NCBI RefSeq assembly: GCF_010669145.1
Contig: NZ_CP048640.1
Span: 1 to 64,000, forward strand
Origin: Rhizobium oryzihabitans
Lineage (GTDB): Bacteria; Pseudomonadota; Alphaproteobacteria; Rhizobiales; Rhizobiaceae
Direction of reading: 5' to 3'
DNA: 64,000 nucleotides
In this document: positions 27,183 to 35,557 of the stretch, piece after piece
How positions within the stretch are numbered: the stretch's first letter is position 1
Layout of the letters: the number at the start of each line of letters is the position of its first letter
The notes under the pieces: model-generated
Told to the model about the DNA's origin: nothing
Databases searched by the model: none
What the model saw: only the letters and a program-made list of their open reading frames with translations
Translations under genes and position numbers: made by a program

Positions 27183-28459
27183 ATCCGCGCCTCAGCGATA
27201 TTGCGATTGACGAGAGCGTGCACGGAGCGGGTCAGATGCAAGGTGCCAGCTGCCGCCCGTTCGGTCATGGCCCGCAGATAGCCTCCCGGCGATGTAACCT
27301 CCTGCATATCCTGCTTTTGAAGGGTGACGGCAATCGCAACCGCGGCCGCCTGTTGGCCCATCTGCTTGATGGCGCGGTCGCGGGCGTCCGGGGATATCCC
27401 GGCAACCACGGCCATATCGGGCAGGGCGCGCATCAAATCTGCCCACGTCCGGACGCGGAACCCCCACGTTTGGGTTATTACAGGCGCAGCGCGCAGCAGG
27501 TCGCTAAGTGCCACTAGGCCATCCGACTGCCTCATCGGCCGCTTGTCACCCTCGGCTTCGCCGCACAGGCTTTCTTCAAAAGCCCCTTTGCTGGCGTAGC
27601 CAGCCCGTTGCAAATTATGTTGTGCGGCGGTAGCCGAACGCCGTTCATCATTACCAGACAGATTGGGATAGGGGTTTGTATTCTGTATGTGCTTATCGTT
27701 TCCGCGATACAGGCATACTATATTTTCGTTGCAGGATGGCTGCTCTTGTTGCTTGGCGACCCCGCTAATGCGCCTTGCAATCCATTCGAGCAGGCTGGTT
27801 GCGCGATGCAAGACAGCGCTTGGAGCGCGGGCTGGCTTCCCAACTCTATCGATGATCCGCTGCAGCCGTCGTTGAAGCTTTGCGGCGACCTGAAACGCCA
27901 CTCCCTCTGCCTCATCTATGAGATTGCGCACCATGCGCAAGCTGCCGCGATATCGCCGCGCCGCCGCGTTCGTCGCCGCCTCTTCCTGCTGTGTCGTTCG
28001 GACCAGTTCAGAAAGCTCGCTGTAACGCGCGACGAGGATGCGAAGGTCGATCCCGCACGCCTCTGTTGCGCCGCCCTCTAACGATCGTTCGGAGTAGCGC
28101 TTGTAGTTCCCACTATCCTGCATGGTGATGAGGCCGCGATCAAAAAGGCGCGACAAAATCGCACTGACGCGGTTCTCTGAACGACCAATCTCGAACGAGA
28201 GTTGTCGGTTCGATTTGAAAACCACGGGCCGACCGTTTTTCTCAAACGCTTTTTTAGGAGCCGTGTTGATGAGGCACCTTAACAGTGTGGTTTCAGTCGA
28301 ATTGACAAGACCTGTGCAGATAAGCTTGTCGACGAGTATCGCAAGATCGGACCGTTGAACGATACCAAGCTCCGTTTGCTCTGCAAGCGCAAGGTATCGC
28401 ACGCGGTCAGGCGTGATCTTCCGGCCGGTAGGCCGGGTAGAGTTGAATGGCGTCCCCAT
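27179..28459 (-). CDS. repC: Plasmid replication initiator RepC
   Basis: A 426-residue RepC of the alphaproteobacterial repABC/repC class. The N-terminal domain has GRKITPDRVRYLALAEQ, LLRCLINTAPKKAFEKNGRP and a winged-helix segment RQLSFEIGRSENRVSAILSR. The C-terminal domain has LLRAAPVITQTWGFRVRTWA and GYLRAMTERAAAGTLHLTRS. RepC binds an origin that usually lies in its own reading frame; the AT-rich stretch at about 27620-27740 is a candidate. No repA or repB stands upstream. The stop overlaps the thermonuclease start. Expression may be limited by a counter-transcript near 28540-28623. Confidence 0.93.
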   Translation of the reverse strand: MGTPFNSTRPTGRKITPDRVRYLALAEQTELGIVQRSDLAILVDKLICTGLVNSTETTLLRCLINTAPKKAFEKNGRPVVFKSNRQLSFEIGRSENRVSAILSRLFDRGLITMQDSGNYKRYSERSLEGGATEACGIDLRILVARYSELSELVRTTQQEEAATNAAARRYRGSLRMVRNLIDEAEGVAFQVAAKLQRRLQRIIDRVGKPARAPSAVLHRATSLLEWIARRISGVAKQQEQPSCNENIVCLYRGNDKHIQNTNPYPNLSGNDERRSATAAQHNLQRAGYASKGAFEESLCGEAEGDKRPMRQSDGLVALSDLLRAAPVITQTWGFRVRTWADLMRALPDMAVVAGISPDARDRAIKQMGQQAAAVAIAVTLQKQDMQEVTSPGGYLRAMTERAAAGTLHLTRSVHALVNRNIAEARI

Positions 28460-29014
28460 TATCGTCCGCTTTCTAAAAGCTGTGACAAGGCAAAGAGATA
28501 CCGTTCGCCGAACCGGCGTTTTTATTATTGACTTTGAGGCGGAAGGATGTGAAAAAGGTTTTGGCTTATTTATTTTCTACATCCACCCGCTTCCGGACTT
28601 GTTCGGGAGCGGTTTTTCTTTTTGGGCCTGTCTATCGTCTCCGTTGCTGTTAAAATCCCAAGGTGGAGAATGATTCTCCTGCCTCAGTTGGCGCATACCA
28701 TAGTGAAACATAAAAGAGTTATCAAACCTTTCTTCGATTTTTCGCGAAAGGTTGGCGTAGCGCGCTGAAAACCGTTTAAAATCAAAGGTTTTCCCAAAAG
28801 ATTCGATTATTGCGCCCGACAAGGGCGCGATGCGAGGCAAAAAAACTGCTCTGAAATCTTACGAATCTTGTTTCTATTGGCCAGAATCGACGCCGAATCG
28901 AGTGCCGATGTTACCAGAGATTTTTACAGGGGGCGGGGGCGCTTGGAAATTTTGTGCAACGGAGTTATATTCAGTTGCGGAGTGAAGCGCCGGGTTTCCC
29001 CGACGCTCCGTTTC
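28460..29014. other. repC leader and intergenic region
   Basis: No convincing gene. It contains the terminator at 28587-28623, an A/T-rich segment and a short palindrome GGAGAAT-G-ATTCTCC at 28665-28679. A minus-strand frame (28577-28840, 87 codons) lacks a ribosome site. Confidence 0.5.
28587..28623 (+). ncRNA. Terminator of a possible repC counter-transcript RNA
   Basis: CCGCTTCC and GGGAGCGG form a stem followed by a T-rich run, read on the plus strand, antisense to the repC leader. In repABC and repC plasmids a small antisense RNA ending in such a hairpin controls repC and incompatibility. A TTGACT at about 28527 could be its -35 box. The terminator is visible; the RNA is inferred. Confidence 0.5.
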
Positions 29015-29104
29015 CTAGCTAATGAATTGAACCCGGATCGTGAGTGTCCAGCTCGTCCGGGTTCTTTTCAATTCTAGGGCAACGCTAATAGGCATAAGCC
29101 ACAT
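29015..29104 (-). CDS. Small ORF, 29 codons, with strong ribosome site
   Basis: The ATG at 29104 has GGAGGT six bases ahead. It encodes MWLMPISVALELKRTRTSWT then LTIRVQFIS. Nothing is recognised. It spans the hairpin at 29029-29064, so it could be a leader peptide or chance. It is listed because of the ribosome site. Confidence 0.3.
   Translation of the reverse strand: MWLMPISVALELKRTRTSWTLTIRVQFIS
29029..29068 (+). terminator. Hairpin terminator
   Basis: GAACCCGGA (29029-29037) pairs with TCCGGGTTC (29056-29064), followed by four T on the plus strand. No plus-strand gene precedes it closely. Confidence 0.55.
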
Positions 29105-29271
29105 ATTGTTACCTCCGTTTGAGAGCGAGGCCTGTCGCCTCAGCCAGAGCGGCCCATCCTCTCTGGTTGCGCGGGCTGGCTCCGCGCTTGCTGCTTTCGC
29201 TCTCAAAACTCGTTGTGCGAAGGCCGACGCGGCCTTTCACACAATCAATCTCGTACCAGATCGAACCTATA

Positions 29272-30090
29272 TCAGAATAGTGCCAGTTGTTGGGCCTGAT
29301 GAGTGGCCGCAAGCGGCAGGGAAACAGATTCTGTCTTAGACGACTTTACACGACAAACCTCGGCAAAATCAAAACATGCAATCTCCGTGATGATGCTTGT
29401 GTCTTTCCATTCGTTCTTGAAAATCGATGTATCGACGCCGACGCCGGCATCCATAGTAAGGCCGGTCGCATTTTCGAAATCCACACCCTTTCCCTTCGTA
29501 TGACGCTCATAAAAATGGCGGCCTGAATATTGGAAAGATGCGGACTGCTGCGGAATGATGAACGCGCCATAGTCGGCCAGCTCGGCGGCAATGTCGATCA
29601 CATGAAACTCGAACTCACTCCCACGGTAACGCGGGCCGTTGGCGCTGCGGCGGACGCGGCCAAATGGCGGGTTGCCGATCGCTATATCATAGCGGCCAAG
29701 GTCCAACTCCCGCCAGTCGAAAACATCTGCATTGATCCAGCGGGCCTCCGGCACAAGTTTGCGACCGACTTCGCAGTATTTCGGATTGATCTCCACACAA
29801 GTCAGTTCCGTGGCGCGGCTGCCATACCTGGCACGCTGGCCGACGAAATAGGAGAGAACGCCGATACCCGCGCAAAGATCGATCACGCGACCGCCAGCGC
29901 CATCGAGTGCGAAGTCACCAGCCAGATCAAACGGCGTGAAGAAAGCGCCTGCTTCGCCATTGATGAACTCCGCGCCCTCATGCCAATTGCGAAAAACAAA
30001 CTCGCGCTCGTCCTCGGTGAGCCGATCCTTGGTTAGAATTGCCTCGGCTTCTGCATGTGCCTTGCGCTGTGCCTTCGTGAGTTTCGCCAT
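29272..30090 (-). CDS. N6-adenine-type DNA methyltransferase
   Basis: 272 residues. The SAM-binding motif DLCAGIG is at 71-77 and the catalytic NPPF at 140-143, with CVEINPKYCEVGRKL between them. This order marks gamma-type adenine-N6 methyltransferases. No restriction enzyme lies nearby, so an orphan methylase that protects incoming plasmid DNA is a reasonable inference. An AGGAA ribosome site precedes the ATG. Directly upstream is copy 1 of the structured leader repeat (30117-30422), which should drive or control it. The 180 bp between its stop and the small ORF hold nothing recognised. Confidence 0.85.
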   Translation of the reverse strand: MAKLTKAQRKAHAEAEAILTKDRLTEDEREFVFRNWHEGAEFINGEAGAFFTPFDLAGDFALDGAGGRVIDLCAGIGVLSYFVGQRARYGSRATELTCVEINPKYCEVGRKLVPEARWINADVFDWRELDLGRYDIAIGNPPFGRVRRSANGPRYRGSEFEFHVIDIAAELADYGAFIIPQQSASFQYSGRHFYERHTKGKGVDFENATGLTMDAGVGVDTSIFKNEWKDTSIITEIACFDFAEVCRVKSSKTESVSLPLAATHQAQQLALF

Positions 30091-30116
30091 CGTCTAATTT
30101 CCTATTTCACGCATAG

Positions 30117-30422
30117 CCCCGCAGTGGGCGAAGCCTTCACCCACCGTTCCGGTGGATGTGCTCTCACATCCTCCGGAACGAAGGGGGGAGGGCGAAGCCC
30201 GCTCCCCGTTGGTGCGCGGGTCTAGTCATGGGTCTGGCTGGCTGAAAAACGGAAGGTTCGCCGCCCTGGCGGTGAAAGCCGTTTTTCTGACGGATGGACA
30301 GGCGGCAGCCTGCTTGCCCATTGGCGAGATCTGCGCACCATCGTAGAGCGGGGAAATCAAACAGTAGGGGAGGGCATTAAGCGCAGCGTATGCTCATTGC
30401 GAATGAGACCGCTAAAGCGGTC
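30117..30422 (-). repeat. Structured leader repeat, copy 1 (upstream of methyltransferase)
   Basis: One of four related ~300-bp sequences in the same orientation, each just upstream of a minus-strand gene. It contains the hairpins described for copy 2 (33688-34026). This copy lacks the last 28 bp next to the gene (GGAACCGTTGGAGA side) that the other three share. Beyond it, 30423-30675 is GC-rich with no convincing gene. Confidence 0.9.
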
Positions 30423-30675
30423 ACTTTTTCCTTCTTCTGGAGCCGCCCTCGCGTGAGGTGGGGCGCCGGGAGGGGACGGGGATGCCGTGTCCCATCATTA
30501 TCGGCCGCGGTCGCGGCCGGAGCCTTCGCCGTCACTTCGGCGCTATGGGGAGCGCGTTCTGGCTTCGGCTCAAAACGAACGTCATTGAAAATGAAGGACT
30601 ATCAACGAGATTCGACCGCTCTGTGACTGAACTAGTGCGCCAGGCCGAGAGGTTTACGATGGAGCTGGCTCAGTA

Positions 30676-30996
30676 TCAGGATTCTGCGGCGCGTACTCGG
30701 ACCAAAAACGGGTCCAAGAAAGGCACTGTTTCCCAATCATCTCCACCATATTCCTCTGCGTGAGTCTTTCGCCACGCGATTTCCTCGGCGGCAAGGGCGC
30801 GAGGCATGACGCCGATAACGTGAAAAAGCCCACCCAAAAGACCAGATGCTAGAGCAAGGGTATTGATTAGTGCGACTGCCGTGCCACTCCAGAAGGGCAA
30901 TTCCGAAACAGCAAGCAAAATCATCATGACCGCGCCCGGAATAATAAGTCCGGCGCGGACTGCCGGGCTTTTCGCGATAGTGACAAAATTGGGCAT
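30676..30996 (-). CDS. Small membrane protein, unknown
   Basis: 106 residues with two hydrophobic segments (about 14-35 and 39-65: GLIIPGAVMMILLAVSELPF, then ALINTLALASGLLGGLFHVI). A charged C-terminus follows. Not recognised. A weak GAGAG ribosome site lies 9 bases before the ATG. RS2 repeat copy a (31115-31220) lies about 120 bp upstream in the same sense. Confidence 0.5.
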   Translation of the reverse strand: MPNFVTIAKSPAVRAGLIIPGAVMMILLAVSELPFWSGTAVALINTLALASGLLGGLFHVIGVMPRALAAEEIAWRKTHAEEYGGDDWETVPFLDPFLVRVRAAES

Positions 30997-31114
30997 GGCT
31001 CAAACTCTCACAGCTTCAGGCTACCAATCGCTGCTCGATCTCTGTCGCATGCAGCACCACCGGACTTCACCATAGACGAGGCTTGGCAAAAAGAGAATCG
31101 GCAAAGTCGTGAAA

Positions 31115-31220
31115 TGGGCGGGGGGGGAGTTCGAGGGGCGGGGCTTCAGGGGAGCCCTTCGAAGCCGGTCGGGTTCCTCGCAAAACCCGACCGGCCGCCG
31201 CATCTCCTGATGCGGAGATC
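31115..31220 (-). repeat. RS2 repeat, copy a
   Basis: It shares GGAGTTCGAGGGGCGGGGCT and GGGGAGCCCTTCGAA with copies b and c. It contains an 11-bp perfect hairpin, CCGGTCGGGTT and AACCCGACCGG, with loop CCTCGCAA. No T-run follows on either strand. Confidence 0.7.
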
Positions 31221-31264
31221 TTAGGATCTAAATTTGGACAACCGCCAAAAAGCAGCCCGTGCAG

Positions 31265-32071
31265 CTATTCGCGCCAATGCTTCGCAACCCATTCTACAGG
31301 GCGCATGAAATGACGAAGAAATTGAAAGGGGCGCTTTCGGCGAAAACCGTAATCGACGAATGCTTTTAGATGCTGTCGCAGAGTAATGCCTTGACGACCC
31401 GACCATCCGCCACGGATGGCATCCTCCGGCAGGATTTCTCCGGGAAAAATCACAATCTTTGCGCCCGCCGGGAGTCGGGCGGGAAAAAAGAGGTTGAGTG
31501 GGAAGGGAAGCAAACACTGAAAACGGAAATGACGGATCCATTTTCCCGGAAAAAACTTGATCCCGCCCGGCGCTTCACGCGTGACAAATCGCTGTTCATA
31601 TCCATATTTCTCGGCTACACCCGCGGGATCAGCGGCAAACTTGGTCTGAATGGGAACGAGCTTACCAATCGGAAAACGATAAACGGATGTCTGCCCCAGA
31701 CGCTCGAACGGCTTTGCCGCATTTCGTGCCAAGATCACGTCCTCGGGATTACCGAATGTGAAGAATCCGTCCAGTGAGTCCGTTACAACCAGATCCAGAT
31801 CCAAAAAGAGCACGACCCCTGATAGCGATCCCAGCTTTGGTCCCCAAAGGCGTGACTTGGGCCATATACCGCGCCTTGTTTCTGGAATTTCGTAGTCGAT
31901 AACAGGAAGATCTTCACACAGGACTTCGGAGCGGATTCCCTCCCGACTGTCAGTAAAGCAGGTGAATGTGAACGGTGGAGTTATGTTTCTCTCCACCATG
32001 GCGTAAAGCCGGTTGATATAAGGCGCACCGTATTTCGTACCCCAATTTATACAGATAATCTGCTTTATCAC
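31265..32071 (-). CDS. Glycosyltransferase-like protein
   Basis: 268 residues from a GTG at 32071 (VIKQIICINWGTKYGAPYIN), the usual start sequence of this family; the open frame extends to 32158. It has a DxD-type motif in VVLFLDLDLVVTDSLDGFF, preceded by PKSRLWGPKLGSL and followed by EDVILARNA. It resembles small sugar-nucleotide-dependent transferases found next to surface polysaccharide genes, but no such genes are near. No transmembrane segment remains with this start. The substrate is unknown. It is probably an accessory gene. Confidence 0.65.
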   Translation of the reverse strand: MIKQIICINWGTKYGAPYINRLYAMVERNITPPFTFTCFTDSREGIRSEVLCEDLPVIDYEIPETRRGIWPKSRLWGPKLGSLSGVVLFLDLDLVVTDSLDGFFTFGNPEDVILARNAAKPFERLGQTSVYRFPIGKLVPIQTKFAADPAGVAEKYGYEQRFVTREAPGGIKFFPGKWIRHFRFQCLLPFPLNLFFPARLPAGAKIVIFPGEILPEDAIRGGWSGRQGITLRQHLKAFVDYGFRRKRPFQFLRHFMRPVEWVAKHWRE

Positions 32072-32517
32072 GTCACTCGGTCCAGAAAGCGCCCCGGCCA
32101 AAAACCAGAGAAAGGGTATTGTAGCACGGGTCGGTCTATGACCTAGTTCATGGGTCAAGCTACGCCGAATTTTTCGCCATGTCGACTAACGATTGGGTCG
32201 GAGAAGCTCCAGATTATCCTGGGCAAGCAGGCCAAACCGAGTTCAGCCGATTGCTGTTTTCGTCCGAAAACAAATGAATGCCGTCCAAAGACGGGGATAT
32301 CCTTATCTCCTCGCCGACCGCCTGGCCTATGCGTTCGCGATTGCGCTCGAGGCGGGCTTTTAGCAACCCCTGCACATTGGTCCAGTCGAAACGCAAATCG
32401 GGTGGGCGGGGAGGTCGAGGGGCGGGGCTTTAGGGGAGCCCTTCGAAGGCGGCCGGGTTCCTCGCAAAACCCGGCCTGTGGTATCGCCGCATCTCCCGGC
32501 GTTCCCATTCATGTAAT
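32072..32517. other. Intergenic with RS2 repeat copy b
   Basis: RS2 copy b spans about 32401-32500: GGAGGTCGAGGGGCGGGGCT, then GGGGAGCCCTTCGAAGG, then hairpin GGCCGGGTT/AACCCGGCC with the same CCTCGCAA loop as copy a. The stem bases differ from copy a but pairing is kept. No gene is supported in the rest. Confidence 0.6.
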
Positions 32518-32826
32518 CTAACAGAGAACCGCAAGCGTCAATCCGCTCATGCTAGAAAGATGAGCGGCAATGCGCTGTGCCTCGTCAAAATTGTCGCAAT
32601 CGGTGATGGCTTCGCAACCGCCCTCAATAAGATGTCCGTAGATAGTGAAAAATTCCGCATCGGCGCGGGACTGCCCGCCCTCGATGCACGTACCGTCTGC
32701 CCCTTCCTCGGCGGCATCGATGCAGCCGCCAAGTTCAAGGTTCGTGAATTTGCTCCAGTCTGGCTCTCGAAACGCAGTGCAGCAGTTGAAAAGCTCTGCA
32801 GGTGAAAAAGAAGGGCCGGGGCGCAT
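32518..32826 (-). CDS. Hypothetical protein
   Basis: 102 residues from the ATG at 32826, which overlaps the DUF932 stop as TAATG. An upstream in-frame ATG at 32871 lies inside DUF932 and is less likely. It is Cys-rich and acidic (NCCTAF, GGCIDAAEEGADGTC, GGCEAITDC) with no recognised domain. Translational coupling suggests a role tied to DUF932. Confidence 0.55.
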   Translation of the reverse strand: MRPGPSFSPAELFNCCTAFREPDWSKFTNLELGGCIDAAEEGADGTCIEGGQSRADAEFFTIYGHLIEGGCEAITDCDNFDEAQRIAAHLSSMSGLTLAVLC

Positions 32827-33680
32827 TAGCGTGCGCCCTTCAACTTGGCCATTTCGGCTCCAAGGTGCCAAAGTGCTTTGTTCAGCTTTATGTCCTGATC
32901 GATGCCAGTAACGGCGCGTGACTTTACGCGGCGCGGCCGTCCAAGATCGTCGCGACCAAAAGCCCGGAGGCCTCCCTTAATCGCGTTCTCCTGCACCACA
33001 TTCCACGTCGTCCATAGGTCATCGGAAACATCATCGGCGCGGCGCTGCTTCAAAAGTTGGGCGGGCTGGATCGGTGTTGTTACGGCGCCGTCCGCATCAC
33101 CGAAACGGAGCATGTGGGCGCTCTGTGCAAGAATTTCCTTCTCATCACTATTGAGACGTAGCGTAGACCAGTCCTGCGGGGCCGCCAGCGCGTTTTCGGC
33201 GGCCTTGAGGACCGTATAGGTGCCGTCGATGACTTTCGCCTGTACGTCACCAGAATGGCGAACCTTGATTTCCTCAATCGTGCCGGTCTGCGTCACGAGT
33301 GAGTTGAGGCAACGCACGCGGAAGAGGCCAGCCATCAATTCATAAGCACTGCTGCCGTCGTTGGCATTCTTCAGGAGGATTTCGCAAACGGTATCGCCCA
33401 CGCTGTAGATCTTGCCATCGTCGATGCGGCGAAGGCGAATAAGATGCTTGGTATAGTCTGCCTTGCTTTCGGTCCGTGATGATGACTGCTTTGCACCGAC
33501 AGCAACAAAGCCTTCCTTTTCGAGGCCACGGAGGACTTCGATTGTGGGGATCGGCTGAAAACGCTCTGACCGGCTTTCGTGCGCCGTCTTGGCAAAGATC
33601 GACGGGGCGAGTTTGCGCAGCTCGTCCTCAGTCAAAGCGCGGCCGGTGTCGAAACGTGCGGTGCTTGTGTAAACGGTCAT
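32826..33680 (-). CDS. DUF932 domain protein
   Basis: 284 residues from the ATG at 33680 with GGAG nine bases ahead. The frame extends upstream through the leader repeat, but that part is repeat sequence. DUF932 features: TAHESRSERFQPIPTIEVLR, EGFVAVGAKQSSSRTESKAD, YTKHLIRLRR, and GLFRVRCLNSLVTQTGTIEE. DUF932 (phage/plasmid-like TIGR03299) proteins are common on conjugative plasmids next to antirestriction genes; their function is unknown. The gene is led by copy 2 of the structured repeat. Confidence 0.85.
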   Translation of the reverse strand: MTVYTSTARFDTGRALTEDELRKLAPSIFAKTAHESRSERFQPIPTIEVLRGLEKEGFVAVGAKQSSSRTESKADYTKHLIRLRRIDDGKIYSVGDTVCEILLKNANDGSSAYELMAGLFRVRCLNSLVTQTGTIEEIKVRHSGDVQAKVIDGTYTVLKAAENALAAPQDWSTLRLNSDEKEILAQSAHMLRFGDADGAVTTPIQPAQLLKQRRADDVSDDLWTTWNVVQENAIKGGLRAFGRDDLGRPRRVKSRAVTGIDQDIKLNKALWHLGAEMAKLKGAR

Positions 33681-33687
33681 GATTAAG

Positions 33688-34026
33688 TCTCCAACGGTTC
33701 CCGAAATCCGAGAGGCAAGCCCGCAGTGGGCGAAGCCTTTCACCCACCGTTCCGGTGGATGTGCTCTCACATCCTCCGGAACGAAGGGGGGAAGGGCGAA
33801 GCCCGCTCCCCGTTGGTGCGCGGGTCTAGTCATGGGTCCGGCTGGCTGAAAAACGGAAGGTTCGCCGCCCTGGCGGTGAAAGCCGTTTTTCTGACGGGCG
33901 GACAGGCGATAGCCTGCTCGCCCATTGGCGAGATCTGCGGACCATCGTAGAGCGGGGAAATCAAACAGTGGGGAAGGGCATTAAGCGCAGCGTATGCTCA
34001 TTGCGAATGAGACCGCTAAAGCGGTC
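33688..34026 (-). repeat. Structured leader repeat, copy 2 (upstream of DUF932)
   Basis: About 340 bp with hairpins at 33726-33747, 33749-33782 (GTTCCGG-T-GGATGTG and inverse with one T/T mismatch), 33848-33891 (GAAAAACGG/CCGTTTTTC with a second stem inside), 33903-33916 (CAGGC/GCCTG), 33917-33932 (CTCGCC/GGCGAG), 33997-34011 (CTCATT/AATGAG) and 34011-34026 (GACCGCT/AGCGGTC). The end next to the gene includes the ribosome site. Copies 1, 3 and 4 lie at 30117, 39159 and 47458. Confidence 0.92.
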
Positions 34027-34140
34027 GCTCTTTCTCTTCAGGACAAGTGATCGTAACCGGAACGGCGGAGACGGCCGCCAGGGCGGCTCCGTGGCGAAGC
34101 CATAGAGCGCGCTCGCAACGCGATGGCCCGAAGTTGATGA

Positions 34141-34290
34141 TCATGCGCTGAGGGGCATGGGAGCGTAGGCAGCAGCAAGCGAGATATAGAGGAACACCAT
34201 GAAAATCTTGGTACCAAAAACCCAACGAGGGTGAACTAGCGCCAGGACATGGACTGCGGCGATGATGAAGTAAATGGTTGCGGTGAGCAT
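34141..34290 (-). CDS. Small membrane protein, 49 residues
   Basis: The ATG at 34290 has AAGGA seven bases ahead. The sequence MLTATIYFIIAAVHVLALVH, PRWVFG, TKIFMVFLYISLAAAYAPMP has two hydrophobic helices separated by a short charged turn. Not recognised. It lies just upstream of leader repeat copy 2 in the same sense, so it may be cotranscribed. The 34027-34140 stretch after it holds the RS3 element (ATCGTAACCGGAACGGCGGA), which recurs at 35463. Confidence 0.5.
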   Translation of the reverse strand: MLTATIYFIIAAVHVLALVHPRWVFGTKIFMVFLYISLAAAYAPMPLSA

Positions 34291-34444
34291 GGGCGTTTCC
34301 TTGCAATTGGCTTCTAACCAAAAAGGACCTCAGCTCCATGATTTTATCTCAGGGGAAAAAAAAATAACGAAGTGAGATAAATAGACGGGTCTGGTGTCCC
34401 ATATAAACGAAGGGCAGAATTGCTCGAAGAAAATGCGAGGCATA

Positions 34445-35017
34445 ATGATCACGTATTCATTGAGCGATTTTGTAGGGTCCCTGTCGACAAAGGACTTTGA
34501 GCTGCTCCACAAGCGTTGGGTTCTCTATGCATCACGATTGATCGCGAAGCACGGATGTCAGACGCGTATCGAGCCAACCGAAGTGGTCGGCGAGACATTC
34601 TATTTGGTCGAATCCTCCGCGAGGGGCTATGCGTGTCCCGAAGGCATGGATATCGGAGAGTTTTTCGTTTCGAAGCTCCGTACAACCGTCGAGCGGTTAG
34701 CAAAGCAGGTTAAGCGTGATGCAAAACGTTCGACCGAGTTCAATGACAATCTTATTCCGTGGCAACAGGAGGGGGAATCGTTCTCCGAGTACGCAGATGA
34801 ACTGACGGAAAAGTTACGCTGCAGCCTAGCTGACGGCCGATCTTCTGAGGGTCTGATCAAGTATGTCACGATGATGCCCCACATTATCCAGGGTGGCTTC
34901 GATCAGAACTATGCGGCAGAATTGCTCGGAAAGACCACTGGCAACCTCGCGAATTATCGACATCGTATCGAATCGCGTTTCTTTCCTACAAGCGCACTCA
35001 AAAAGCACGGTAAGTGA
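34445..35017 (+). CDS. Sigma-70-like (ECF-type) regulatory protein
   Basis: 190 residues from the ATG at 34445 with GAGG ahead; the frame is open from 34394. The layout recalls ECF sigma factors. A region-2-like helix set is RWVLYASRLIAKHG, TEVVGETFYLVESS, FFVSKLRTTVERLAKQVKRD. A region-4-like helix-turn-helix is NYAAELLGKTTGNLANYRHR at the end. The match is distant, and another helix-turn-helix regulator is possible. The next gene follows 25 bp later and might be a partner. Confidence 0.5.
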   Translation: MITYSLSDFVGSLSTKDFELLHKRWVLYASRLIAKHGCQTRIEPTEVVGETFYLVESSARGYACPEGMDIGEFFVSKLRTTVERLAKQVKRDAKRSTEFNDNLIPWQQEGESFSEYADELTEKLRCSLADGRSSEGLIKYVTMMPHIIQGGFDQNYAAELLGKTTGNLANYRHRIESRFFPTSALKKHGK

Positions 35018-35042
35018 GCGCAATCAACTCAAGGGTTTTCTC

Positions 35043-35414
35043 ATGTCTAATTACACCACTGATGTCGTCGAGCGAGACGCTCTATGGAGTGAGATTTCGG
35101 ACCTTTCCTCCGCTGAACTTGACCTTGAGCTGAACGCAATGGGCGTATCGGCGCGAAAAGTCGCAGAAGCGCGTGTAACACTCCAAAGCTATGTTTCTAT
35201 TTCAGAGGCTAGCTCTACCTGCTTTGAAGACTTGTGGCCTATCTGCCGATCATCGGTTGGTTCAACGCTTTGCACACACAAGGTAATATACAGGAGCGAT
35301 GGCTCGTGTCTAACGTTCAAACTAGAACATCCAAAAACGGAAACCGAATTGGATCAGACCTTACTCTTATTTAACGCAAACTTTGCGGCCCATAACCTAG
35401 CGCAGAACAAATAG
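35043..35414 (+). CDS. Hypothetical protein downstream of the sigma-like gene
   Basis: 123 residues from the ATG at 35043 with AAGGG ahead. The N-terminal part is helical and acidic (VVERDALWSEISDLSSAELD, LELNAMGVSARKVAEAR). The middle has two Cys (STCFEDLWPICRSS). No membrane segment and no recognised domain. Its position behind a sigma-like gene would fit an anti-sigma protein, but the sequence does not show this. Between 35415 and 35557 lies only the RS3 element and a hairpin TCGCAC-ATT-GTGCGA. Confidence 0.45.
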   Translation: MSNYTTDVVERDALWSEISDLSSAELDLELNAMGVSARKVAEARVTLQSYVSISEASSTCFEDLWPICRSSVGSTLCTHKVIYRSDGSCLTFKLEHPKTETELDQTLLLFNANFAAHNLAQNK

Positions 35415-35557
35415 AGCCATGTCCTATCGCTTCGCGATGACTTGCCGTGTCTGCCATTAAGCTATCGTAACCGGAACGGCGGAGATCGAAGCAAAGCGGC
35501 TTCGTGCCGAAGCGATAGGGCGCCGTCGCACATTGTGCGATGGCGCGAATAAGGGCC

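Noticed and set aside
28577..28840. 87-codon minus-strand frame in the repC leader
   Set aside because: No ribosome site and no recognisable sequence. It overlaps the terminator hairpin and a palindrome.
30542..30763. Plus-strand frame with helical, protein-like tail (STRFDRSVTELVRQAERFTM)
   Set aside because: No ribosome site, and it overlaps the 3' end of the better supported membrane-protein gene on the other strand.
33681..33833. N-terminal extension of the DUF932 frame through the leader repeat, with similar extensions at 39150-39219 and 47450-47546
   Set aside because: The extra codons are repeat sequence shared between unrelated genes. Each gene has a good ribosome site at the inner ATG.
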